64,000 nucleotides of DNA from Buddleja alternifolia (lineage: Eukaryota; Streptophyta; Magnoliopsida; Lamiales; Scrophulariaceae). Below are positions 24,236-34,454 of the stretch, piece by piece. Each line of letters begins with the position of its first letter. The first letter of the stretch is position 1. Both the position numbers and the translations under genes were made by a program. The stretch lies in NCBI GenBank assembly GCA_019426215.1, contig CM033404.1, forward strand, positions 2,604,001 through 2,668,000, written 5' to 3'. Under the pieces are notes generated by a model. The model did no database searches, was not told where the DNA came from, and worked only from the letters and a program-made list of their open reading frames with translations.

Positions 24236-24306
24236 TGTACTCGATGCCGATGGCGCCAAGGGAATTTTTGAATCGAGTATTATGAAAATTTTCCCGTATT
24301 TATATA
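24236..24306 (-). promoter_or_regulatory. 5' UTR exon and TATA box of the minus-strand gene
   Basis: On the minus strand TATATAAATA (24297-24306) precedes a likely first exon ending GAGTACAG before GT at 24235-24234. Splicing to the acceptor at 23532/23531 places the MDSEN start in exon 2. The upstream frame has a stop and no ATG, which supports that start. A CA/TA microsatellite follows in the intron near 24086-24200. Confidence 0.5.
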
Positions 24307-24512
24307 CGAATGCATATCAGACACGTGAAATAGTGCTACTTGTTAAGAAAGGTTTTCCATGGACGGTGCAGATGTTCTAACTTTAAATCCACGGCTCAAA
24401 TTAGCCAAGAGTACTTTTCCTTGTTGGATTCTCTCTTTATGGGCCTGAGTTGGGCCATGATTATATCACACGTAAAAAGGCCAAATCATTCAAGCTTTAG
24501 TTTACGGAACGA

Positions 24513-24650
24513 ATTTTGTATCCCACAATGGTGTCACATCATTGTAGGATTGACAAGTGTCCATTTAATTTGAATTACTATTATCAATTTTTTTAAATGA
24601 ATACTTGTCAATCCCACAATAATGTAACATCATTGTGAGATAGAAGATCC
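24513..24650. repeat. Foldback MITE
   Basis: Two arms of about 50 bases pair as an inverted repeat. The left arm has TCCCACAATGGTGTCACATC and ATTGACAAGTG, and the right arm reads as their reverse complement with a few mismatches. Only about 35 bases separate the arms. The element lies just upstream of the minus-strand gene promoter. Confidence 0.7.
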
Positions 24651-25514
24651 GTTACAGGATACTAGCATTATTAATTTCATGGAGTTAAACATTACTATTA
24701 GTAAAAAGTTCTTGGATACTCCTAGACCGGATATTAAATACTATTACAATCACGATGTGAGTCTGGCACGGGATGACCAAGCGATGTGACTATTAATCAG
24801 AGTCTATCTGACTAGAGTCGATTGGGGGAATGTTATTTTTTCATTAAAAGTTCAAAACTATCTTATCTAATAAAATTTTTTGAATAAAGTAATGTATCAC
24901 TATGATTACTTAAATTTTAGTCAAAATCGAATTTATTCAATTATACAATAAGATAGACTGGGTAATTTAATGAATTATCACTAGTTAAAAGCACAATGGC
25001 CAAGAATCTAGCTCCTACAAGATGAGTGGAGAGAGGTTTTTGTAGAAACAAAGTATGTACATCAAGTATGTAATACAATTTTCATATGATAAAATGAATA
25101 ATTGCACTTGTCATAAGACATAATTACATCTTCTTTTCAATCACAAATGTTATTTTTGGAAATTTGCTCAATGAAAAGGGCAGAAGTATCCTATTACTGA
25201 TTTTTCCTACCACTAGAGAATTTATTATCACATTATCAAGCAAGTTATTTGTCTCCAAATTCATGTCTATCTAAGGTTTATATTTGGTTGACATGCATTG
25301 GCTGGTTGAAAATGAAAAAAGAGTATTAATTCTTCGAAAAATAGGCAATTTAAGAAATACATATAAAATTATGTGACATTTATTATATGTCCAATACCCG
25401 AATATATGATCGCCAAATAATAATCTGAAAGTCATAGGTGAAACAATTTCTAATAGTGAACTGTGTGTGTTACTCATTATATCATCATGCCAACAATCCA
25501 CACATATAGTCTCT
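24651..25514. other. Intergenic, nothing recognised
   Basis: AT-rich DNA between the minus-strand gene and the deSI gene. No gene or family was assigned. Confidence 0.35.
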
Positions 25515-26083
25515 GTTAGTAAAAATTCGTATTATACCCATATAATATACGTATGTATATATAATTAAAAAATACTTTCCTTTCCCGTAAGCATTCTGAA
25601 CGTAATGAATAATACTCGTACTTTTGAGTTGAGCAGTTTAGTACATATACTTTACGTATCCCGTATAATACTCGACGAATAATACTCTAATTTTGGCGAA
25701 AAAATATATTTTTTAAAATTTAAAACTTAAAAATTATTATTAATTTTTATATATACTAATTGAGTATTGTACAATTAAAAACTCTGAATGTTAATAATTT
25801 ATCAAAATACTAATGATGGTCAATTAATGACTCGTATCAAATATTATTTATATAAATTAAAAGCGAGCATAAGCAACAAATCTTACAAATTTATATAGAA
25901 TCAAGCCGTATTTTTACTCACGAATAATTAATTTATTTCGTATTATACTCATACGTTTACGAATCCGTTTATTCCAGTTTTCGTACTTTTTAACCGAATT
26001 TTTCACCGTAACTTTCAATAAAATTTCATAATATACACGTACGTATTAAATGACGAACTTTTCCCGTCCCGTATTTTACTAAC
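25515..26083 (-). repeat. GTTAGTAAAA transposon-like element, copy A
   Basis: About 570 bp with 10-bp terminal inverted repeats GTTAGTAAAA / TTTTACTAAC. Read on the minus strand it is closely similar to copy B at 35514-36080 (shared starts TACGGGACGGGAAAAGTTCG and then TCATTTAATACG). The interior is A/T-rich with repeated GTATAATACG-type motifs. No open frame is seen. Target duplications were not clear. Confidence 0.8.
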
Positions 26084-27034
26084 TATGCATATAGTAGTAA
26101 TATGGATGATATTTTACTTCATTTGATTTAGGGCTTAGGCTAAAATAGAAAAAGGGCAAAAAGCAACATCATTGAATAATTATTTCATTGTTGAACAAAA
26201 TAATTGTTCATATAGATTTTTTCTCCTTTCGGTAATTAAAAGAAGATGAAGGGGCAATCATAATAACAAATTATGTATAAATGATCATGAGAATTCTCCA
26301 TACTGAGTAATGTTTGAATTAAGCAATATTTATCATTAATCGAGGGAGCTCTTCACCTCCACCCAAATAAAGTGCTCAATCCTAACTATTATACATGATC
26401 AGAGATCTATTATCATAAATAACTGTGTATTTAAATATATTCAAACTTCTAAACGCGTGTAGTATTAAGCTAACACCCAATTGGTAATTATTTATATAGT
26501 TAAAGTTGGGAAGTTTTAAGGTGGACCGGATTATTGGAGCCGATACATCTAACATTATTAAAATGCAACTGATTAAGATATTTCTTTTACCAAATTGTCT
26601 TTTCATCCAATAGTATTTGATGCACTTGCTCTATTGGACCGGATACATTTTAGAATCACCCGTCAAAGTTGATGTCAAAGTCGATTGTATATCATGAGTC
26701 TTTTGCTTTTGTGTCTAAATGAATTGGCATTGACATGTGTCATAAATATCAAATTGCGACAATTTGCAAATAACTAACAACTATTATAATTAGTTAATAA
26801 CTATTATGAAAGTAGATAAAAACCCACACCCTTTCGATAGTAGTCCAACTCAAGAGTTCTTCAGCGCTCCTTTGACCCTTTTTGCTTTTAGGGAAAAAAA
26901 ACAAAACAATTATCGCTTCAATTTCTTGAACTCCTTTCCTCTTCCATCTTGGTCTAAATATACGGGCGATATTTGGTGGCTCTAGGAGTTCAATTATTGA
27001 ATTATGTCCACCACACAAAGTGTTAATACACAAT

Positions 27035-27079
<45 letters not shown>

Positions 27080-27300
27080 CTTGGATTCACGAAAGTCACC
27101 AATTATCACCCGCCTAAATATACTCGTATTTGTCACACCCCTTTGTTTGTCTGAAAATTTGAAATTTGGAATATGACCCCAATTGAACAACCAAGTAGAA
27201 AACTACAAATACAAACAACAGGTCAACTTATTTTCTCTCCCCCCTTTTTCAGTATAATTGTTATAATTATTCTTTTCTTTTCGTCTCTAGGCTTTGAATG
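26084..27300. other. Intergenic with long TA microsatellite
   Basis: No gene was accepted. A TA tract of roughly 40 bases runs about 27038-27077. Positions 26820-27010 have more balanced base use and a minus-strand open frame containing LLEPPNIARIFRPRWKRKG, which could be a fragment of an unknown gene; this was not pursued. Confidence 0.35.
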
Positions 27301-28594
27301 AGACAGCTGTAGTAGACTCTGAATTTGTACTTTTTCTCTATTTCTCTCAGAATATCTCTTCTTTTTCTCTGCAAATACCAAAATAATGGGCGTGTTTCAG
27401 GCAGCACATTTTGATATAATCCACTTCCAGGTGTGATATAATTCAAAGCGGTGGCATTTTCACCATTCATTTATCATTTTCGATTATGACACTCATTTTT
27501 CAGTAAAGGTATGAAATTATATAACTATCAATTTGCTTCTTCTTTTTTATTTTTGTGGATTTATTTATTAATATGTTTTGTATCCAAGAATTTTCCCTTT
27601 TCTCATTGCATTAGATGCATTACTTTGTTTGCGTACTTTGGTATTTTCTTTTCCTCTTTATTGCGTTTTATTTTAATGAATCTGACTTTCTTTTCTTGGA
27701 AGGTTTGTATAGAATTATTATTATTATTTTTTATTTTTTGGTTATTTGTTCTGTGAAGTATTCTATTGACCTGTCAAAGATTTTTCAGCTGGGATTTTAG
27801 ATCCACACATTATGCTTTTCTACATTTTGATTCAGGTGTGATACATATATATATATAAATATATATATTTAATTGTTTCTTCTGCTGGAAAAGCTTCAGT
27901 TTTTCTATTGTTTTTGGAGTTCGTGGACATAACAAAATGATGGGATTTTGCCCTTTAATTTAGCTTTATTTTTTGTTATTTTAAATTAGCTGTATCTGCT
28001 CATCCTCAATTAAATTTGGATTCCTGATGCTTAATTTAATAATCTTGGAAATATGGCTTCTATTAGTTTGTTCAAGTTATTTTGTAATCTTTTAGGTTAG
28101 GTTTGGACCTCAAATTTTAGCAAGGAAAAGTTCAAAAAAAAAAAAGTGATGAATAAAACAAGCATAAAATACTATCATTTGAAATGAAGAAAATATTTTT
28201 CTCGCCAAAATCTAAGAACCAAATGGAGGGTAAGATTGCTATGGAACGAAAAATGACGATGAACCTTAAAATTATATGTTCTCCTCAAATATTTTTAGTA
28301 TTCATCTAAAATGAAGCTATTTATTTAATTTGTTACCCTTTTATGCCCTCTATGCAAATTCCTAATGGGGTTAAATCTGTATTATTACAATAATTTATGT
28401 TCAAAATCCAAAATAATAATGGAAAAGTTTGTATGCCTCTCAATTATTAGTTTTACACCCTTTTTGATTGTAAAGGCAAGTTAATGTCGGCTTTCTTAAT
28501 TAGCAAGGATATTTTTCTATAGAAGTTATTTAGATTTTCATAGTAAAAACATTATCTTATATTGATTTATGGACAATCTTGAATGCTGTCACAG
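27301..28594 (+). promoter_or_regulatory. 5' UTR exon and leader intron of the deSI gene
   Basis: A plausible non-coding exon ends CAGTAAAG at 27508, before GT. The matching acceptor TGTCACAG ends at 28594, so the leader intron is about 1.1 kb. Long T-rich leader introns of this kind are common in plant genes. The exact transcription start is not visible. Confidence 0.4.
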
Positions 28595-28637
28595 GTTGGA
28601 GCTGGGTATTGAACCATTCCTAGTTTCACCCTCTAAC

Positions 28638-30957
28638 ATGAAATTGAAACTAAAAAATGGGTGGCGATCCATTATGCCTCCTCATATGACAGGCGAATCA
28701 GCCACGAGACTTTGCGTGTTTCCTAAAGAGAAGTCACAGAGCTATTGCCCTGGCAAAACTCCTGTTTATCTCAATGTATATGACTTGACTCCCGTAAATG
28801 GCTATTTTTACTGGGCTGGCGTTGGCGTCTTTCACTCTGGAGTGGAAGGTAGGCTGAAGCTTTTAATTTGGTCGTATTTTTGCTTACTTGTACTTTCTTC
28901 TCTTGGTAAATGCGTATCAAGCTCCATTTGTGAGGGTCCTTCTTAGGAGTCCCGGAGCAATTATTCTTGGAGCCCGTTTGACGGCTGAAAATCCAAAATC
29001 TACGTTTGGAGTGCAAACGCTATATTGATGAGTGTTGGCTCCTTCTTTCATGTACAGCTCCGGTCCTCTGTTTCAAATATTGTTTCATCTCCTATTCAAT
29101 TTCTCATATGCTCGCCATGTGAATAGAATTTTTCCTTGAATATATAAGTGAAGTGGATTTTGGAAACATGACGTGTGTATATAAAATGAAATATGAGATG
29201 AAATACAATTTGGGAGTAGAGTATCCAATGTGTTCTTTATAATCCTGATTGACCTATTTGCATTATAAAAACACATTTTGGCAAAGTTGAAAATTCAAAC
29301 TTTTGTCATAATGAATTATAGGGCAATTAATTCATTCTCCTATAATCAACAGTGGCGCCAAACTCATCCTTAGGTATCTCGGTGCAGTCACAACCATCTA
29401 TTTGACTTTGGTTCGCCATAACGGATGAGATGGTTGTGATTATATTTATATAGGGACTTAGAATTTCGGGACTCTCTAAAAATGACTCGTCTATTTAAAT
29501 GTTGTATTGTCAAAGTGTTACTTTTTCTTTTCCAAATATTCCTTCGACTTTGGAACATTTTAATTAGATACTCAGCCTTTCACTTTGCTGAAAAATGCAT
29601 GAAACTCTTTTGCAGTGCATGGTATTGAATATGCTTTTGGCGCGCATGACTATCCAACAAGTGGCGTCTTTGAAGTTGAGCCTCGGCAATGCCCTGGCTT
29701 CAGATTTAGGAAGTCGATTTTCATTGGTATGACTTCTTTTAACTGTAACCAAGTAAGAGAATTCATGGAACACCTAGCCACAAATTACAATGGCGATACA
29801 TATCACTTGGTTGTCAAGAACTGCAACCATTTCTGTGAGGATATATGCTACAAGTTGACGGGAAATCGGATACCAAAATGGGTCAATCGGCTTGCAAGAA
29901 TAGGTCATTTTATCTATATCTTACAACGTGTTTTTTTTTTCATTTCCATATTTGCTTTCTTTTTCATGCTTCATTAGTTCATGATTCTTTTAGATTGTGT
30001 TTGGATTGAAGGATTTGAAAGCCAAGAATTTGAAATTCATCTATAAATCCATTAAGCTTGTTTGGATTATTTAAAGATAAAGTGGATTTCAAAATCCTTG
30101 GAGCTTATTTTAAACTCTCTTTTCAATCATATCAGTGGATTTTAAAGTCACCTAATTTAGATTCATTGAAATCCTTCTTCCAAACTCATTCATCAAAACT
30201 AAATCCTTCAATTCAATTACAACTTTAATTTCAAATTCATTGAGCTTGTTTGGAAGATTTCAAATTACATTGGATTTCAAATTCTTTGAAAATCATTTTG
30301 AGCTATGTTTTCAATCATCGTGATGGATTTTAATTTCACCTAATTTAGAATCATTTAAAATCCTTCCTCCAAATTCATTCCTCAAATCCAAATCATTCCA
30401 TCAGTGCTCCTTGTAAACAAAAGAGTAGAGGGCCTTAGGGAGGACCCAATGATAAAGAACAAGAGTTCCATTATTATAGATTTGAAAACTTTAGCTCTCG
30501 AATTCTCCAATCCAAGCGTGACCTAATTTATCTGAAGAATTCTATTTAATTACATATTTGTTGAGATTCTAGTAACATAACATATAGAAAACTTGTCTTC
30601 GTATCTATCTTGCAGATCTCTCCCAAAATGCTGCCAAAACCAAAAACAAAACAAATAAAAAACTTAATACTAAAATGTTGGTTTTTTGTTTTTCTCTATG
30701 TTGCTCTTGTAGGTTCATTCTGCAATTGTATACTTCCCGAGGCTCTTAAAACGACTACCGTGCGCCATGATGCTAATTATCAAGATTCGGACTGTGATAA
30801 GAAGAGTCTTAGAAGCTCTCTAAGCTGCTTCTCCTCAATTTCCATGCACCAAAAAGACAAAGAAGTTTCTATATCGTCATTGTTCCTGCACTCTCACTAC
30901 AAAGGTTGTTTGCCTCCTTGGGAGTTGAAAAAATCCACAAGTAAAAAAGAAGGATAG
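28638..30957 (+). CDS. deSI-like PPPDE-domain thiol protease
   Basis: PPPDE (DeSI) proteins are cysteine proteases that remove SUMO or ubiquitin-like modifiers; plant members are mostly uncharacterised. Three coding exons join in frame: 28638-28848, 29616-29903 and 30713-30957, giving 247 residues. The PPPDE domain spans about residues 41-165: TPVYLNVYDLTPVNGYFYWA, then VFHSGVE with catalytic His66, GIEYAFGAHDYPTSGVFE, and KNCNHFCED with catalytic Cys140. The remaining C terminus is serine-rich and basic, without domains. The start ATG opens exon 2 of the transcript, after a leader intron. Intron 2 contains an imperfectly duplicated segment (about 30000-30410). A broken copy of this gene lies at 40605-41600, suggesting that it was once part of the duplicated P450 unit. 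Both catalytic residues are intact here. Confidence 0.94.
30000..30410 (+). repeat. Imperfect tandem repeat in deSI intron 2
   Basis: Two to three units of about 180 bases share GCTTGTTTGGA-, ATTGGATTTCAAA- and CAAATTCATTCAT-like blocks. The family resembles generic MITE sequence with a GTTTGGATTGAAGG start. It is intronic and has no coding content. Confidence 0.5.
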
Positions 30958-31892
30958 AAAATAGAATTTTGTATTTTGATGGGGGCTTTTTTGTCTTTTT
31001 ACTTTCGTGGATCCCGACGTTTATTTTTGTTGCAGAGAGAGTGTTGGAGGGTAAAATATTTGTGAAACAAAAAATGCTTAGGCTGTGTGTGGGAACGTTT
31101 GTATGTGTTTTTGGTAAATGTACTTGAGAATGTGTACATTCGGTATTTTATGAAAATGGTGTGCAGATGTTTATTTTTTACCGTGTTTTTTAAAATGGTC
31201 GAAATTGGTGTAAGATGTCAAATTATTTATTTAATATTGATTGTATGAATTGACTATGGATATAATTATTCATATATATTGTAAATATTTCAAAAAATAA
31301 AAAATTACTAATTTTAGATTTTTTTTTCTTTTTTTCTCTTCCTTGTTCCAACTCACCTATCCAGCTCCACAACTGCTCCCCTGCCCACACGCCAATCACT
31401 ACCCCGAGAGGGAAAAATACGACGTTTAGGCTCAATTGGAGTGTAAAAAAAAAAAAAGTATATGGCAAAAAGAAAAGAGAAAAAATTAATAAAACTAACA
31501 TTGAGTAGTACCCCTCTTTAGTTTAGATATCATTTATATGTATACAAATTATCGACAACTAGTTGATAGGGCTCATTGAGCCCATTCGATGCGTGGGTGT
31601 TGATTAATTAAAAGTTACAAATAAAAATAATGTGAAAGAGAGAATAAAAGAAAACCTGAGAAAATAGAAATAAGAGAGGGGAGGGGAGGGGAGGGGAGGG
31701 GGGGGGGGGGGGAACTTTACCAATAAAAGAGAGGGGAGGAAAAAAAAACAATTTTCGCAATTAGTTTATTCCGGTTGGTTAGGTGTTAATAAAAATACAT
31801 AGATAAAAATCAAGTGCAATTTTCTATAATCAAAACTCAAAAGTTGAGAGTGGGTCTTTTAATTTTCTCACTCAAAATGTCATCTAGCTCTT
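30958..31892. other. Intergenic with G-rich tracts
   Basis: This is the 3' flank of the deSI gene. A (GGGGA)n stretch at 31679-31697 runs straight into 15 G at 31698-31712, a possible G-quadruplex or an assembly-sensitive site. No gene is seen. Confidence 0.4.
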
Positions 31893-32362
31893 AGAAAAAT
31901 TACTATATTGATCCATAGGATAGAGTCTATTGCAATCGCAGTCTTATTTGCAAAATTGCATAAATAGTCCCATATGATACCCTTTTTTTCTTTTTGCAAT
32001 TTTGGTCTCATTCATTAAGAAAACTAATGGAATTTCATAAATAGCATGCACAGGCCGTTTAGGATTTATGATAGATTGAATATTTTGTATAAATACCTCA
32101 TAACTTTTACAACACTAAACGCAAAACATAAAGAGAAAAAAATCTTTTTGCAAGTTTTACATAATATATAAATTTTTTTTAATGAAATTTATGCAAATTA
32201 AGTAATGGTCACGTGCAAGATATGTATCCAACCGTAAATTTTTAACAACTGAGACTAAAAATGCAAAAACATACGTCGAGACTAATCTAGCAAATTTGTA
32301 AATAATAAGGTCAAAAATGGCAAAGTGACCTATTCTATGGATCAATACTGCAATTTTCCCTC
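31893..32362. repeat. MITE with terminal inverted repeats
   Basis: The left end ATTGATCCATAGGATAGAG is inverted at the right end as CTATTCTATGGATCAATACTG. The interior is A/T-rich and non-coding. Length is about 470 bp. Confidence 0.65.
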
Positions 32363-32434
32363 TAGCTATTATTTTCTTGAACATTTTTAGTGTATTATCG
32401 TACTACCGTCGGTGTTGACTATTGTCTCCTTTGC

Positions 32435-32798
32435 TTAAGCATGGCCATTTATAAAATGAAAGCTTTTAATTAAACTATGGGCCTTTTCCTCATCGTGGGG
32501 AGAGTTTTTTACTAAATTATATCGTGTCCAAAACATGCACAAATAAATTAATTGATGTATGTAGCAAACATAAAGGAAGAATAAAAGTTTTGGGAAAAAA
32601 AAATGGAACATTTTGTATATGTTCACACTTTTACCTCGTGGTTGATAGATATTTAGTGGAGTTATGTCCTTATTTCAATTGGTATTTTTTCAGTCTAAGA
32701 CATCACGGGGGACTATTTCTCCTATTTCTCCTATACTTAAGCAGAGCCATTTGTAAATTCGAAGTTTTTAATTAAACTAAGGGCATTTTCCTCAACGT

Positions 32799-32829
<31 letters not shown>

Positions 32830-34352
32830 TTTTTCTACTAAATTATATCATATGTTCAAAAGATGCACAAATAAATTAATTGATGCATGCAGCAAACATG
32901 TTTGAGAAATAAATTTTAGAAAAAAAGTATAAAAAGATGGAAATTTTTGAATATGTTTACACTTTTACCTCCATAAATAGTGGTTGATAGATGAAACAAG
33001 GGTTTGGACTTTGGATTATATTATATTATTGGTGACGTATACTATAAGTTTGTACATACTAATGTTATATAATCTGGATCTTTTAGTATATCCATCATTG
33101 TTGCAATTGATATAATCTTAGAACATTTGGTGTCAAAAAGGAGGTGTATAGAGGAATTCTCCAAATATCTCGGCCTAAAATTATTATAAAAAATGAAAAA
33201 TCTCTAAGCCCATATGTAACTATGCATCATAAGTAGGACTTAATCATGCTTTAATTAATAGCTATGGATTAAATTAAGCACATGTGCTTGATTAAGCTAA
33301 AGAAGAATTGGTCATATCCTTTATGGATCGGTAAAGAATTACTATAATTTTTCAAAATGAGAGAACAAAAAATTGAGGATGGGAACCAAACATCGCCAAT
33401 ATATGTTTGAGCGTTCATGCTGACTTTGTGGGTAACACATCATTGTGAAATATATATATATGAAAAATTGTAATTTTAGTCCTATATATTAAGGAGATTG
33501 ACAATTTTGGGATACTATCTTCTCTAACTTGCAATTAAGTCCACTAACTTTTAATTTTGTGGCGATTTTGGTCACTCGACGCTGGAAAATTTATAAACTG
33601 GGAATTTTAATTCAATTTGGGGATTTTAATTATGAATGGGGAAAATTGCGTCCAAAATAACTTGACAAAAACTAAATTGGAGGGGGGGGGGGGGGGGGGT
33701 TATATTTGTTATTTTTTTCCCATTGTGGTGGACCCCACAACAACATTGCCCGTGTATGTTTTTGATCGTGCATGGGGACTTTGTGGTAATTAGCACATCA
33801 TTATGAACATTTTTCTATTTATCAACACAAAGGTAAGGGCAATTTAATTTTGTAATCAAAAGTTGACAGTTTTCTTTTTGTTTTCTTCCCCTTTTTAATT
33901 CATTAGTCAAAATACTAAAGAGCAGCTCGTGAAACAGCACCTATGAACTAAAAGGTCCAAGAAAATCAATTAAATTAAGCACATGTGCCACGGTTTAAAT
34001 AATTAAACGCAACTCAAGACTTGTTGGTCTAGTGGTATCCACCTCCAATATATGTGAAAGGTCCTGGGTTCAAATTCAGTCTACCACAAGTTGTAGTTCT
34101 CCCCTCTTTTATGGAATTAGATAAAGTCTATAAGAGTTATGACTCAAAATTATAACTATCAACCTGAGTTTGTCGGACTAGATATTTAGGTATCCCCATT
34201 CGCCTTGAATTAAGAAAAAATAAAAATTAAAAGCACATGTTTGCTTAAGCTAAAGAAGCAATGGTCATTGATGATGGGCGCATGACAAATATATTAAGGA
34301 AAGGCATTAATTTTTGGCACTAAAATCCAAAATCCAAACAAGGCCTAACATT
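32435..34352 (+). repeat. Reiterated upstream region of P450 copy 1
   Basis: Parts of the P450 upstream sequence occur more than once here. The block with TTTTAATTAAACTA, then a G-rich stretch and CAAATAAATTAATTGATG, occurs at about 32435-32600 and again at 32745-32920. The palindrome GCACATGTGC, an E-box-like site, occurs at 33279-33288 and 33979-33988 in matching contexts. A third match around 34230 is cut by a SINE. A run of 30 G lies at 32799-32828 and 18 G at 33682-33699. The same upstream sequence recurs before copies 2, 3 and 4 (about 44100, 56600 and 61390). Confidence 0.6.
34012..34224 (+). mobile_element. tRNA-derived SINE in the P450 copy 1 promoter
   Basis: The A-box-like TGGTCTAGTGGTA and the B-box-like GGGTTCAAATTC are about 40 bases apart. 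The flanking direct repeats are AATTAAACGCA (34001-34011) and AATTAAAAGCA (near 34225-34235). The family is shared with 60172-60377. Confidence 0.75.
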
Positions 34353-34361
34353 CTATTTAAG
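34353..34361 (+). promoter_or_regulatory. Core promoter (TATA-like) of P450 copy 1
   Basis: CTATTTAAG followed by a TGACCAAT-like block lies about 95 bases before the ATG. The block CTATWTAAGTRACCAAT is conserved at 44487 (copy 2), 57523 (copy 3) and 61859 (copy 4), which marks it as the shared core promoter. Confidence 0.6.
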
Positions 34362-34454
34362 TGACCAATCTGAGGTCTCACAACACGTACAATACAATTA
34401 GATTAGATTTAATTGCAACAATTTTGTTTCCACTTTTAGAAATATCTAGGAATC

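Noticed and set aside
24068..24259. 63-residue minus-strand frame rich in V, C and Y
   Set aside because: It is a translated CA/TA microsatellite in the leader intron of the coiled-coil gene and lacks an ATG.
26794..27102. Minus-strand reading frame with LLEPPNIARIFRPRWKRKG
   Set aside because: It starts inside a TA microsatellite, has no recognisable domain and no splice partners. A gene fragment is possible but unsupported.
30615..30712. Alternative acceptor extending deSI exon 3 upstream
   Set aside because: Using the AG at about 30615 shifts the frame and loses the conserved GSFCNCILPE sequence. The acceptor at 30712 keeps it.
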